Shown here piece after piece: positions 17,219-25,335 of a stretch of 32,311 nt of DNA. The DNA lies in the NCBI GenBank assembly GCA_041749275.1, contig JBGTBQ010000371.1, positions 1 to 32,311 of the forward strand. The letters are read 5' to 3'. Source of the DNA: JBGTBQ01 sp041749275 (GTDB lineage Bacteria; Acidobacteriota; Blastocatellia; Pyrinomonadales; Pyrinomonadaceae). The translations under genes and the position numbers were made by a program. Positions within the stretch are counted from its first letter, which is position 1. The number at the start of each line of letters is the position of its first letter. The notes below the pieces were generated by a model. The model saw only the letters and a list, made by a program, of their open reading frames with translations. It was not told the DNA's origin and did not search any database.

Positions 17219-18652
17219 ATGCTGAACATTGACCGCTACCACGCCACGATGGGCGACGCTTCATACAAAGAGGCGTCACGGCTCTCCGATGCATCTTTGA
17301 GTGAAACGGAAGCTGTGTTCTACGTGACTCAGCGCAAGCTCGCCTACGCGCCGTGTCTCGGACATGAAAGGCTTCTGCGCTCTCTGCTCGACATGCGCGT
17401 TGACCGGCCCCGTCTGAGGTTTCTCGAACAGGATCGCGGCGGGCTGGCGCTCTTCGCCAAAGCGGTGGAGGACATCAACTTCGCCGGGACGGTGCGCGCC
17501 GTGCGCCCCGGCACGATCATCTTCGCCAATCAACCGTTCGCCGACATCACGGGCGCGTTTGGTCTGACGCAGGCGCAGGAGATCAAGTTTGAGCACGCTT
17601 TCGATTTGCCGATGACGACCGCCGCGCTGGCGATGCAGATGCGTCAGGCCGCCGGCAATCGTTGGCTCTCCGACTTTTCCCTGCGCCGCAACGGCGACGT
17701 GGAGCGCGCCGTCGAGGTCGCCACTTACGCTTTTATCGGTGGCTTCAACGATACCTCGAACATGGAGGCGGCGCACCGACTCGACATCCCCGCGGTCGGC
17801 ACCGCCGCGCACTACTGGCAGCAGTCCTACATCGAATTCATGGACGAGCCGGAGTTGGAATCGCGCACCGGAAAGCCCAAACACTTCGAGCAGGTCGCGT
17901 TCGAGCGATGGCTCGACGCCAACCCGCAAGGCACGACCTTGCTGCTCGACACGATTGACGTGTGCATGGGCGCCGTCCACGCAGCGATGGCGGCGACTTC
18001 AAACGAAGCTCGTCGTCGCGCCTTCAAGGGCTTCCGCGTTGATTCGGGCGATCTGGCGAAACTCGGTAAGTGGTGTCTCGACTTCTTTGAAGCGAACGGC
18101 CTGACCGGACTGATGCCGGTGCTCACCGGCGACCTCGACGCCGAAGGGATACGCCGCATCGTCGCCGAATTCCCCGCCGCCGCCGGCTTCGGCATCGGCA
18201 CCAAGCTTTCGGGCGAAGTGCAACGCATCGCCGGCGTCATCTTCAAGGAATGTCTTATCGGCGGACGCCCGACGCTCAAGGCTTCAAACACGCCGGACAA
18301 GTCAACTCTCCCCGGTCGCCTGCAAGTCTTCCGTGGCAGCGATGCGCGCGGACGCTACGTCGGCGACGTGACCGGCCTCACCGATGAAGAGATAGCAATA
18401 CCGGGCGCCGCGCGTGTCGAGCGGCTGCTCGTCCCTTTCTGGGAGCATGGGCGGCACGAACCAATCCCTTCGATCACGAAGCAGAAAGCGTTCGTCGAAG
18501 AGCAACTAGCGCGCTTTCCGGCTCTCGACGATTACCCGCGCACGATGAGCGAACGGCTCGTGACCCTGCGCGACGAGTTGACGGCGCGGATGCGTGTAGA
18601 TGAGTCTGGATGGCGAGATGTCTTGAACATGCCCGCAGGACTCACCATCTAA
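17219..18652 (+). CDS. pncB: Nicotinate phosphoribosyltransferase
   Basis: 477 aa, normal family length. It makes nicotinate mononucleotide from nicotinate and PRPP, with ATP. Family motifs: SDFSLRR (about 151-157), GGFNDTSN, GTAAHYW with the phosphorylatable His198, LLLDTIDV, FRVDSGDLAKLGKW (about 272-285) and GFGIGTKLSG (about 323-332). The pairing with pncA defines a nicotinamide-to-NaMN salvage route. The start ATG lacks a clear Shine-Dalgarno. The TAA stop lies within the left edge (CTAAATCGAA) of a repeat element that occurs again at 28633. Confidence 0.95.
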   Translation: MLNIDRYHATMGDASYKEASRLSDASLSETEAVFYVTQRKLAYAPCLGHERLLRSLLDMRVDRPRLRFLEQDRGGLALFAKAVEDINFAGTVRAVRPGTIIFANQPFADITGAFGLTQAQEIKFEHAFDLPMTTAALAMQMRQAAGNRWLSDFSLRRNGDVERAVEVATYAFIGGFNDTSNMEAAHRLDIPAVGTAAHYWQQSYIEFMDEPELESRTGKPKHFEQVAFERWLDANPQGTTLLLDTIDVCMGAVHAAMAATSNEARRRAFKGFRVDSGDLAKLGKWCLDFFEANGLTGLMPVLTGDLDAEGIRRIVAEFPAAAGFGIGTKLSGEVQRIAGVIFKECLIGGRPTLKASNTPDKSTLPGRLQVFRGSDARGRYVGDVTGLTDEEIAIPGAARVERLLVPFWEHGRHEPIPSITKQKAFVEEQLARFPALDDYPRTMSERLVTLRDELTARMRVDESGWRDVLNMPAGLTI

Positions 18653-18814
18653 ATCGAAACTGTTGAGAATGGGAGACCGGCGTTCAGAGTTCCGATTTTC
18701 GTCGGCTTTCCCTCGCGTTCAGCAAGCCGACGGAAGTCGGAACCCTGAACGCTTGGTAGTCGCTCACGCATCGTCTATGTGACCTGATCTTTTAAGGACT
18801 GCTTTAGTCGTAAC
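18649..18814 (+). repeat. Dispersed structured element, copy A
   Basis: About 166 nt, homologous along its length to 28633-28799. It begins CTAAATCGAA, contains a 29-bp hairpin (18680-18708 with 18724-18752, 15-nt loop; 26 Watson-Crick pairs, 2 G.U, 1 A.C) and ends AAGGACTGCTTTAGTCGTAA. The 3' GCTTTAG can nearly close the element against the 5' CTAAATC. It fills almost the whole gap between pncB and the GH13 gene, and could act as a terminator, mRNA-stability element, small RNA or MITE-like insertion. Confidence 0.8.
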
Positions 18815-18845
18815 TGGATTCAATGCACCGAAAGGATGTTGAAAG

Positions 18846-20258
18846 ATGCGCCACTCGAAGCCGCTGATTATTGTGCTGTCTCTTTCGGTCTTGATAAGCT
18901 GTGCTCAGAAGCAAGACGGCACGGTCAACACAAACTCCAATCAAACTGTCAGCATGAACCCCTACCAGCCCACGCCTTATATAAAGATCAAGCATCCGGA
19001 ATGGACTAAAAACGCCACGATCTATCAGATCAACACACGGCAGTTTACTAACGAAGGAACGTTCAAGGCGGCTGAACAACATCTGCCCCGACTTAAAAAA
19101 CTGGGCGTGGATATTCTCTGGCTGATGCCGATTCACAAGATTGGTGAGAAGAATCGCAAAGGCAGTCTGGGCAGCCCTTACTCAGTGCAGGATTATTACA
19201 GCGTCAACCCGGAGTTCGGGACGCCGGCAGACCTCAAGCATTTCGTCAGCGCCGCGCATCAACAGGGCATGTATGTCATTCTCGACTGGGTGGCTAACCA
19301 CACCGCTTGGGACAACAATCTGGTCAGCGAACATCCGGAGTGGTATGAACGCGACTACAAAGGCGACTTCCGCCCGACGCCGTGGTGGGATTGGTCGGAC
19401 ATCATTGACCTCGATTACCAACACGAGGGGCTGCGGCGATATATGACGGACGCTTTGAAATACTGGGTGAAGGAAGCTGACATTGACGGCTATCGGTGTG
19501 ACGTGGCCGGGTTTGTGCCCGTGGATTTCTGGAATCAAGCGCGTCAGGAACTCGACGCTATCAAACCCGTCTTCATGCTGGCCGAGTGGGAGTCGAGAGA
19601 CCTCCACGCGGAGGCGTTCGACATGACATATTCATGGAGTTGGTATGACGCCGTTCATCAGGTCGCGCTGGGTAAAAAGGCTGACCTCAGCGGACTCTTC
19701 ATCTACTACTCATGGAATGAAAGTTCTTATCCGCCCGACAGCCTGCGGATGACATTCGTCAGCAACCACGACAAAAACTCTTGGGAAGGAACCGAGTTCG
19801 AACAGTTCGGCGCGGGGCTTGAGCCGGCGATGGTGCTCTCCTCGGTGGGCGAAGGGATGCCGCTCATCTACAACGGTCAGGAGGCCGGCAACACGAAGCG
19901 TTTGCAGTTTTTCGAGAAAGACCCGATTGTCTGGAAGGAGCATCCGAACGGCGACCTCTATCAAAAACTGTTCTCCTTGAAAAAGAAGAACACCGCCCTC
20001 TGGAATGCTCAATGGGGCGCGAGGATGATCCTAGTGCCCAACAGCGCCCCGGCCAAAGTTTTTAGCTTCGTCCGCCGGAATGACAACGATAAGGTTTTTG
20101 CCGTCCTCAACTTTTCGGATCAGCCACAAACGGTGACTTTCAAGGAGAGTCTCTATCACGGTGAGTATGCCGATTATCTCGGCGGCGAGTCAGTGAAATT
20201 AGATGGCGCCACCCGCCTGTCACTGAAGCCGTGGGGGTATCGGATTTTCGTCAAATAA
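18846..20258 (+). CDS. GH13 alpha-amylase-family glycosidase, predicted lipoprotein
   Basis: 470 aa. The N-terminus ends in a lipobox VLISC with Cys19 as the probable lipidated residue, so the enzyme should sit on a membrane surface. The GH13 barrel shows all four conserved regions: DWVANHT (about 147-153), GYRCDVAG with Arg217 and nucleophile Asp219, MLAEWES with acid/base Glu247, and VSNHDKNS with Asp309. A short beta domain C (about 380-470, KVFAVLNFS) closes it. Likely substrate is an alpha-glucan; specificity is not readable. AAAGGA lies 9 nt before ATG. By eye it uses more A/T-rich codons than its neighbours, and it has no functional link to pncAB, so it may be acquired. Confidence 0.92.
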   Translation: MRHSKPLIIVLSLSVLISCAQKQDGTVNTNSNQTVSMNPYQPTPYIKIKHPEWTKNATIYQINTRQFTNEGTFKAAEQHLPRLKKLGVDILWLMPIHKIGEKNRKGSLGSPYSVQDYYSVNPEFGTPADLKHFVSAAHQQGMYVILDWVANHTAWDNNLVSEHPEWYERDYKGDFRPTPWWDWSDIIDLDYQHEGLRRYMTDALKYWVKEADIDGYRCDVAGFVPVDFWNQARQELDAIKPVFMLAEWESRDLHAEAFDMTYSWSWYDAVHQVALGKKADLSGLFIYYSWNESSYPPDSLRMTFVSNHDKNSWEGTEFEQFGAGLEPAMVLSSVGEGMPLIYNGQEAGNTKRLQFFEKDPIVWKEHPNGDLYQKLFSLKKKNTALWNAQWGARMILVPNSAPAKVFSFVRRNDNDKVFAVLNFSDQPQTVTFKESLYHGEYADYLGGESVKLDGATRLSLKPWGYRIFVK

Positions 20259-20321
20259 GTTGAGAGTGAGCGTTTTTCCAAGTCCAGCCCTGCGCGCATA
20301 ATCGCTTTACCCGCTTGCTTC

Positions 20322-20822
20322 CTACTTTTCTCCGGATTCTAATTCACGCGCCCGCCAATCCGGCTGCGCGCCGACCCTCCGCACATAAATCGAAGCGCCT
20401 TGCAATCGCTCGACAATGACGCGGTCGCCGGCTTCGAGCGGCTCCTCGCCTTCCGCGGGGTAAGCCGTCCAAGTCGAGCCGAAAACCTTCACGGCGCCTT
20501 CGCGGAGCGCGCCGCGGCTCGAATTGACAACCGTGCCCATTTGTCCGGGGAGCGTTTCAGCGCCAACCTTCAACCCTTCGGGCTGGTCTTGCTGCGCGAA
20601 GAGGTTGACGAAGATCGTGCGCGAGGCAGCGGTGAGACCAAGTGAGACGGCGAAGAAGATGAGGAACTGAAGTGGATAACCGAAGCCGAGCAGTCCCGCG
20701 AACGCGGCGGCCAACGCGCCGACGCCGAACCACAGGAGCACGAAGCCGGTCGTGAAGATTTCGGCGATGACAAGCACCACGCCGAGCACAGTCCACAATA
20801 TCCAAGCCAGATTGTCTCCCAT
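20322..20822 (-). CDS. NfeD-like membrane protein
   Basis: 166 aa. Three hydrophobic segments (about 6-27, 29-47, 50-69) including IAEIFTTGFVLLWFGVGALAA, typical of NfeD/YuaF proteins, are followed by a soluble beta-barrel (OB-fold, about 88-158) with GQMGTVVNSS and AGDRVIVERLQGASIYVRRV. NfeD proteins usually partner with flotillin/stomatin-type proteins; none is visible here. It starts 3 nt after the proline dehydrogenase stop codon, with AAAGG upstream, so the two genes are co-transcribed. Confidence 0.9.
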   Translation of the reverse strand: MGDNLAWILWTVLGVVLVIAEIFTTGFVLLWFGVGALAAAFAGLLGFGYPLQFLIFFAVSLGLTAASRTIFVNLFAQQDQPEGLKVGAETLPGQMGTVVNSSRGALREGAVKVFGSTWTAYPAEGEEPLEAGDRVIVERLQGASIYVRRVGAQPDWRARELESGEK

Positions 20823-20825
20823 CGT

Positions 20826-21746
20826 TTAACCTTTGAGCATGTTCTTCATCACGAACCAGATGTTTGCCGGGCGCTCCGCGAGCCGCCGCATAAAGTAAGG
20901 ATACCAGTGTTTGCCGTAAGGCACATAGACACGCATCCCGTAGCCATCACGCGCGAGTTGCTCTTGCAGGTCGCGCCGCACACCGTAGAGCATCTGAAAC
21001 TCGAATTGATTTTTGCCGATGCTCTCCTTTTGCACGTGGGCGATTGTGGCTTCGATCATTCGCTCATCGTGCGTGGCGATGCCGTGGTAGACGCCGCTTG
21101 AGAGCAGCACTTTCATGCAGCGCACGTAGTTGTCGTCTACATCCTTCTTGTCCGGGAAGGCGACCTTCGGCGGCTCGTTGTAGGCTCCCTTGCACAAGCG
21201 TATCCGCGCCGGAATCTTCAACAGCTCCTGTATGTCCTCGTAAGTGCGGCGCAGGTATGACTGCACGACGATGCCGACATCATCGAGGCCGAACTCCGCG
21301 CGGAGACGCTTGAAGATGTCGAGCGTGACCTCCGTCACGCTCGACTCTTCCATATCCACGCGTACGAAGTTGCCACGCCGCGCAGCCTCTTCCACGACGG
21401 CGCGCGCGTTGCGGTAGGCCAGCTCCGGGTCTATCTTGAGACCGAACTGCGTGAGCTTGATCGAGACGTTCGAGTTGATGCCGGTCTCATCTATGCGCGC
21501 GAGAACCTTCAGATATTCGCGCACCTCATCCTCGGTCTCGGAGACTTTCGTGACGGATTCGTTGAGGTGGTCGAAGGACGCCGTACAACCGAGGGCGTTC
21601 ACCTTGCGGATGGCGGCGATAGTCGTTTCGATGTCCTCGCCGGCGACAAAGCGCGCCGTCATTTTCCGAAAGGGGCTAAAGTGCGTCGCGAAGTCTTTCA
21701 AACCCTCATGGCGCGAAAGATAGAGCAGTGCGTTTCTCGTAACCAT
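20826..21746 (-). CDS. Proline dehydrogenase (monofunctional, PutA PRODH-type)
   Basis: 306 aa, the usual size for monofunctional PRODH. It oxidises proline to pyrroline-5-carboxylate using FAD. Visible features are the (beta/alpha)8 signature strands SNVSIKLTQFGL (about 93-104), FVRVDMEESS, IVVQSYLRRT, ARIRLCKGAY, the ATHDERMI segment and QFEFQMLYGVR. The C-terminal YGKHWYPYFMRRLAERP carries the substrate-binding arginines. No P5C dehydrogenase is fused or adjacent. First gene of a two-gene unit with the NfeD-like gene. No Shine-Dalgarno is seen. Confidence 0.93.
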   Translation of the reverse strand: MVTRNALLYLSRHEGLKDFATHFSPFRKMTARFVAGEDIETTIAAIRKVNALGCTASFDHLNESVTKVSETEDEVREYLKVLARIDETGINSNVSIKLTQFGLKIDPELAYRNARAVVEEAARRGNFVRVDMEESSVTEVTLDIFKRLRAEFGLDDVGIVVQSYLRRTYEDIQELLKIPARIRLCKGAYNEPPKVAFPDKKDVDDNYVRCMKVLLSSGVYHGIATHDERMIEATIAHVQKESIGKNQFEFQMLYGVRRDLQEQLARDGYGMRVYVPYGKHWYPYFMRRLAERPANIWFVMKNMLKG

Positions 21747-21873
21747 TGTTCGTGTTCGACCCGAATGTTGAATAAAGTCCTGAAAAATGGAAGCGCACGG
21801 GCAGTCGGGCGTGTGATATGCTCTGCCACGCCTTTCACCTCGTCGCGTACACAGACATTAACACTGAGGCTTC

Positions 21874-22209
21874 ATGCGCTGGAAGCTGTTGATCGCCGCT
21901 CCGCTGTTGGCCTCCGCCATCGGCGCGGGCGCGGTACTGGCAATCATTCGCTTCGCACTTGGCTCGGCCAGCCGCGTCGCGGAGCCGGGCTGGCCGATTC
22001 TCGTCAACCTCCTGCTCCCGCTCGCGTCAATCGTCTTCGCCGCTGTCTTCGTCTATCGCCACACGGCTCGCCGCCGCACCCTCCAAGCCACGGCGACCGC
22101 ACTGCTCTCCATCCTGCTCACGCTCGGCGCTCTGCTCGCCGCCTCATACTTCCTCGCGCCGCGCGCTTCGCCGCCGACCGACGCGCCTCTGCCCAACAAT
22201 ACAACTTAG
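21874..22209 (+). CDS. Small three-helix membrane protein of unknown function
   Basis: 111 aa with three hydrophobic helices (about 5-27, 42-61, 74-95), a basic loop HTARRRTLQ before the third, and a Pro-rich tail. GAGG precedes the ATG at 21874. It is divergent from the proline dehydrogenase gene and converges on the HD-domain gene. No family was recognised. A 236-codon frame overlapping it (21567-22277) is mostly antisense to the proline dehydrogenase gene and is not favoured. Confidence 0.6.
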   Translation: MRWKLLIAAPLLASAIGAGAVLAIIRFALGSASRVAEPGWPILVNLLLPLASIVFAAVFVYRHTARRRTLQATATALLSILLTLGALLAASYFLAPRASPPTDAPLPNNTT

Positions 22210-22307
22210 AGTCTCAAGTCTCATGGGACAGTATCGCCGGGAACGAATTGGGAGAAGCGTGTCGAGTAAGAAACTGACTTCAAGATTCCCGCGTCTCTCA
22301 TCGCTCG

Positions 22308-22874
22308 TCACTGCAAACCAATCTCCCGCTGCACAGGTTTCAGCGCTTCGATGACGAAGCGGATGTGCTCTTCAAGTTCGACACCCAGTTCTTCGACGCC
22401 CTGCCGGATGTCGTCGCGGTTGACGGTGCGCGCGAAAGCCTTGTCCTTGAGTTTCTTCTTGACCGAAGAGACTTCCAGATCGTCCAGACTCTTCGATGGA
22501 CGCACCAGCGCGCACGCGACGAGAAAGCCGCACAGTTCATCCGTGGCGAAGAGCGCGCGAGCCAGCGCCGTGTCGCGCGGTACGCCCGTGTAGGTCGCGT
22601 GCCCCATGATGGCGCGGATAAAGCGTTCGGAGTAGCCGCGCCCGCAGAGGATGTTCGCGCCCTTGTACGGGTGCTCGTCCATCGTGGGAAACATCTCATA
22701 ATCGAAGTCATGGAGCAGTCCGACCAAACCCCACTCGTCAACGTCCTCTTCGGGGCCGCCGTAGCGCGGGGCGGCGGCGCGCATCGCCGCCTCGACGGCG
22801 AGGGCGTGCTGGCGCAAGCTCTTTCCTTTCGTGTACTCGCAAAGCAATTCCCAAGCTTCCTCACGGGTTGGCAT
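22308..22874 (-). CDS. HD-domain protein (putative phosphohydrolase)
   Basis: 188 aa from ATG 22874. The family-type opening MPTREEAWELL favours this start over ATG 22925 or TTG 22955, which add 17 and 27 residues. The metal-binding HD pattern is present: His23 (LRQHALAVE), His55-Asp56 (VGLLHDFDYE) and Asp112 (FATDELCG), with His92 (IMGHATYT) between. This is the short HD hydrolase family (HDIG-like) whose substrate is usually unknown. A GAAGGGG lies upstream of the chosen ATG. It is divergent from the ccsA-like gene and shows no link to heme synthesis beyond position. Confidence 0.85.
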   Translation of the reverse strand: MPTREEAWELLCEYTKGKSLRQHALAVEAAMRAAAPRYGGPEEDVDEWGLVGLLHDFDYEMFPTMDEHPYKGANILCGRGYSERFIRAIMGHATYTGVPRDTALARALFATDELCGFLVACALVRPSKSLDDLEVSSVKKKLKDKAFARTVNRDDIRQGVEELGVELEEHIRFVIEALKPVQREIGLQ

Positions 22875-23038
22875 GAACGAGTTTTCCCCTTCAACGTTTG
22901 AAAGATTGTTGTCCGCGGCGGTCATTAGTTTCTCATTTACCCGACTCACTTTCAACGGCGGGGGGCGGGTGAGCTTGCCGCGGGTTTTCCGTCTCCATTA
23001 GAATAAGGACTGTATACATCCGGGCAGTTACTCCGCCG

Positions 23039-23854
23039 ATGAAACCATTTCTCTACGCAGCGCTCGCGGCCTACATCGTGGCCACCATTCACGCAATTCT
23101 GGCGTTCGTCAACAAGCGCCGGACGGTCGAGCGCGTCTCCTTCTTTGCGCTGCTCACAGGTTTCACCGCGCACACTCTGGCGCTCATACTCGACTGGATC
23201 GAAGACGGCCATTATCCGCTCTTTCACCTGCATGAAACGATTTCGTTCCTCGCGTGGACGCTCGTCATTGCTTACACGCTGGCGCTCTATCGTTACCGCG
23301 TGCGTGCGCTCGGCGCGTTCCTGCTGCCGGTCATCTCGTTGCTCGTCTTCGCGTCGAACATGGCGCGCGGCAACTCCGAGATGGTCGCCAGCCGTGTGAC
23401 GGACGGCAACGGGGCGTGGCTCTTCCCCGTGCATACGACACTACTTATCTTCGCTTACGCCTCGTTCTTTGTCGCCTTCTCCGCCGGTGTGATGTATCTC
23501 TGGCAGGAGCGTGCGCTGAAGCTGAAGACTTTCGGCGCGGCTTTTCATCGTTTGCCGCCCCTGTCGACCGTGGACGATATCGGCTCCACTTCCGCCAGCA
23601 TCGGCTTTACGCTGCTCACGCTTGGCATCATCACCGGCGTCGTCTGGTCTTCGGCCCGCACGGGGCGGATGTGGCACAACGATCCGATTGAATTTTTCGC
23701 GCTGCTGACGTGGGTGCTCTATCTCGCGCTCCTGCACTACCGGACGCAGTGGCGCGGCAGAAAGGCCGCGTGGGCCGGCGTCGCCGGTTTCTGCCTCGTG
23801 CTCTGCACTTTTTTGGGCGTGGTGTTCCTCGGCGGTTTTCACGTGTTCGGATAA
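23039..23854 (+). CDS. CcsA/HemX-like cytochrome c assembly family membrane protein
   Basis: 271 aa with about eight hydrophobic helices. The family hallmarks of CcsA/CcmC heme-handling proteins are visible: NGAWLFPVHTTLL (about 124-136, His132) in the place of the tryptophan-rich loop, and WHNDPIEFFALLTW (about 212-225, His213), plus conserved His45 and His63/65 in earlier helices. A member of this family just upstream of hemA is called HemX in Gram-positive bacteria and is thought to tune HemA level, whereas true CcsA exports heme with Ccs1/ResB. No ResB gene is present here, so a HemX-like role is plausible. No Shine-Dalgarno precedes the ATG. Confidence 0.88.
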   Translation: MKPFLYAALAAYIVATIHAILAFVNKRRTVERVSFFALLTGFTAHTLALILDWIEDGHYPLFHLHETISFLAWTLVIAYTLALYRYRVRALGAFLLPVISLLVFASNMARGNSEMVASRVTDGNGAWLFPVHTTLLIFAYASFFVAFSAGVMYLWQERALKLKTFGAAFHRLPPLSTVDDIGSTSASIGFTLLTLGIITGVVWSSARTGRMWHNDPIEFFALLTWVLYLALLHYRTQWRGRKAAWAGVAGFCLVLCTFLGVVFLGGFHVFG

Positions 23855-23855
23855 C

Positions 23856-23876
23856 TCAGGAGTCAGGAGTCGGAAT
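23856..23876 (+). repeat. Heptamer tandem repeat after the ccsA-like stop codon
   Basis: TCAGGAG TCAGGAG TCGGAAT (two exact copies and a degenerate third) begins 1 nt after the TAA at 23852-23854. It is of the same period and purine-rich type as the repeats at 25260 and 30181. Confidence 0.5.
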
Positions 23877-23994
23877 AAGACCTCTCTTGCCTCTTGAACG
23901 ACGACGAAGGGCTGAACCGAATCCGCTGAAATTGCTCTCGACGTATCTAACTCGTGCCGGTTAGTTTAAGACAGTTCTTCTGACTTCTCGCTTT

Positions 23995-25254
23995 ATGGCA
24001 ATCGTTCTCGTCGGACTCAACCACAAGACGGCTCCCGTGGAGCTGCGCGAGCGTTTGGCCTTCACGGACGCGGCGTGCGCCGAAGGGTTGCGCGCGCTGG
24101 TGGATGGAGAAGTCGTGCGCGAAGGGTTGATCGTCTCGACGTGCAACCGGGTCGAAGTCTTGGCCGAGTCCGCGCGTGGCACGGAGGCCGCCGCGCTGAT
24201 CGGGAATTTTCTCAGTCACAACCGCGCCCTCCCAAACGAATATTTCGACCGCCACTTCTATTCGCACGCCGATGACGATGCCGTGCGCCACGTCTTCCGC
24301 GTCGCCTCCTCGCTCGACTCGATGGTTGTCGGCGAGCCGCAGGTGCTCGGGCAAGTGCGCCGCGCCTACACGCTCGCCGTCGAGGCCGGGACCGCGGGCC
24401 GCGTCCTGCACCGTCTCGTCCACCACGCACTGCGTGTGGCAAAGCGCGTGCGGACGGAGACGGGCATCGGCGCTTCGGCGGTCTCGATCAGCTTCACGGC
24501 GGTTGAGTTGGGGCGCAAGATTTTCGGCTCGCTCGAAGGCGCAACCGTTTTGTTGATCGGCGCGGGCGAGATGGCGGAACTCGCCGCCCGTCACCTCGCC
24601 TCCGCCGGAGCCTCGCGCGTCATCGTCACTAATCGCACGGACGAAGCGGCGCGGCGGCTCGCCGAGAAGTTCGGCGGCGTCGCCGTCGGCTTCGACTCGC
24701 TCCACGCGAGCCTCGCGGAGGCCGATATCGTGATCTGCTCGACGGCATCCGAGGATTACGTCGTCACGCCTGAGATGGCGCTCGCCGCGCGTGAGGCGCG
24801 ACGCAACCGCCCGGCCTTTTACATTGACATCAGCGTGCCGCGCAACGTTGATCCGGCGGTCGGCAAACTGGACAACCTGTTCGTCTTCGACGTGGACGAC
24901 CTCGAACAGGTCGTCGTCTCAAATATCCGTGAGCGCGAGCGCGAGGCGGAGCGCGCCGAGTTGATCGTCGAGTCCGAGGTGATGCAGTTCCAACAGGCGT
25001 TGCGGACGATGGACATCGGCCCCGCGGTCGGCGCGCTCCGCGAGAGGATGCAGGCAATCGCGCAGAGTGAGTACGAGCGGCAGCGCCATCGCCTCGGCGA
25101 CCTCACTCCCGAACAGGAGCAGGCCGTCCGCGCCCTGCTCACCGCCGCCGTCAACAAAATCGCACATCCCGTCATCCACCGGATGCGCCGCTCCTACGAC
25201 ACCGGCGAAGACGAGAACGTGCGCGCGTGGCGCGACATTTTCAAACTGGAATAA
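23995..25254 (+). CDS. hemA: Glutamyl-tRNA reductase
   Basis: 419 aa, normal length. It reduces glutamyl-tRNA(Glu) to glutamate-1-semialdehyde with NADPH, the first step of the C5 route to heme. Catalytic Cys50 lies in VSTCNRVEV; GLNHKTAPVELRER opens the domain; GEPQVLGQVRRAY (about 110-122) follows. A Rossmann domain (ATVLLIGAGEMAELAARHL, about 182-200) and a helical dimerisation domain at the C-terminus complete the family layout. It heads hemA-hemC-hemD. The ATG follows a pyrimidine-rich leader without Shine-Dalgarno. Confidence 0.96.
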   Translation: MAIVLVGLNHKTAPVELRERLAFTDAACAEGLRALVDGEVVREGLIVSTCNRVEVLAESARGTEAAALIGNFLSHNRALPNEYFDRHFYSHADDDAVRHVFRVASSLDSMVVGEPQVLGQVRRAYTLAVEAGTAGRVLHRLVHHALRVAKRVRTETGIGASAVSISFTAVELGRKIFGSLEGATVLLIGAGEMAELAARHLASAGASRVIVTNRTDEAARRLAEKFGGVAVGFDSLHASLAEADIVICSTASEDYVVTPEMALAAREARRNRPAFYIDISVPRNVDPAVGKLDNLFVFDVDDLEQVVVSNIREREREAERAELIVESEVMQFQQALRTMDIGPAVGALRERMQAIAQSEYERQRHRLGDLTPEQEQAVRALLTAAVNKIAHPVIHRMRRSYDTGEDENVRAWRDIFKLE

Positions 25255-25259
25255 AACAG

Positions 25260-25287
25260 AGGTCAGAGGCTTGAGGTTCGAGGTCAG
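25260..25287 (+). repeat. Degenerate heptamer repeat after the hemA stop codon
   Basis: AGGTCAG AGGCTTG AGGTTCG AGGTCAG: four consecutive 7-nt units sharing AGG, starting 5 nt after the TAA. A second, exact pair (CTCTGAT CTCTGAT, 25315-25328) lies in the same spacer just before the hemC start. Confidence 0.5.
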
Positions 25288-25314
25288 TCACAACTGATTC
25301 TTGCCGGCCTCCGG

Positions 25315-25328
25315 CTCTGATCTCTGAT
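25315..25328 (+). repeat. Exact heptamer pair CTCTGAT x2 before hemC
   Basis: Two adjacent copies of CTCTGAT are followed by CTTTTTT and the hemC ATG at 25336. This leader has no Shine-Dalgarno sequence. Confidence 0.45.
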
Positions 25329-25335
25329 CTTTTTT

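Noticed and set aside
21567..22277. 236-codon + strand frame across the proline dehydrogenase start and the small membrane gene
   Set aside because: It is antisense to proline dehydrogenase at its 5' end and out of frame with the better-supported three-helix membrane protein.
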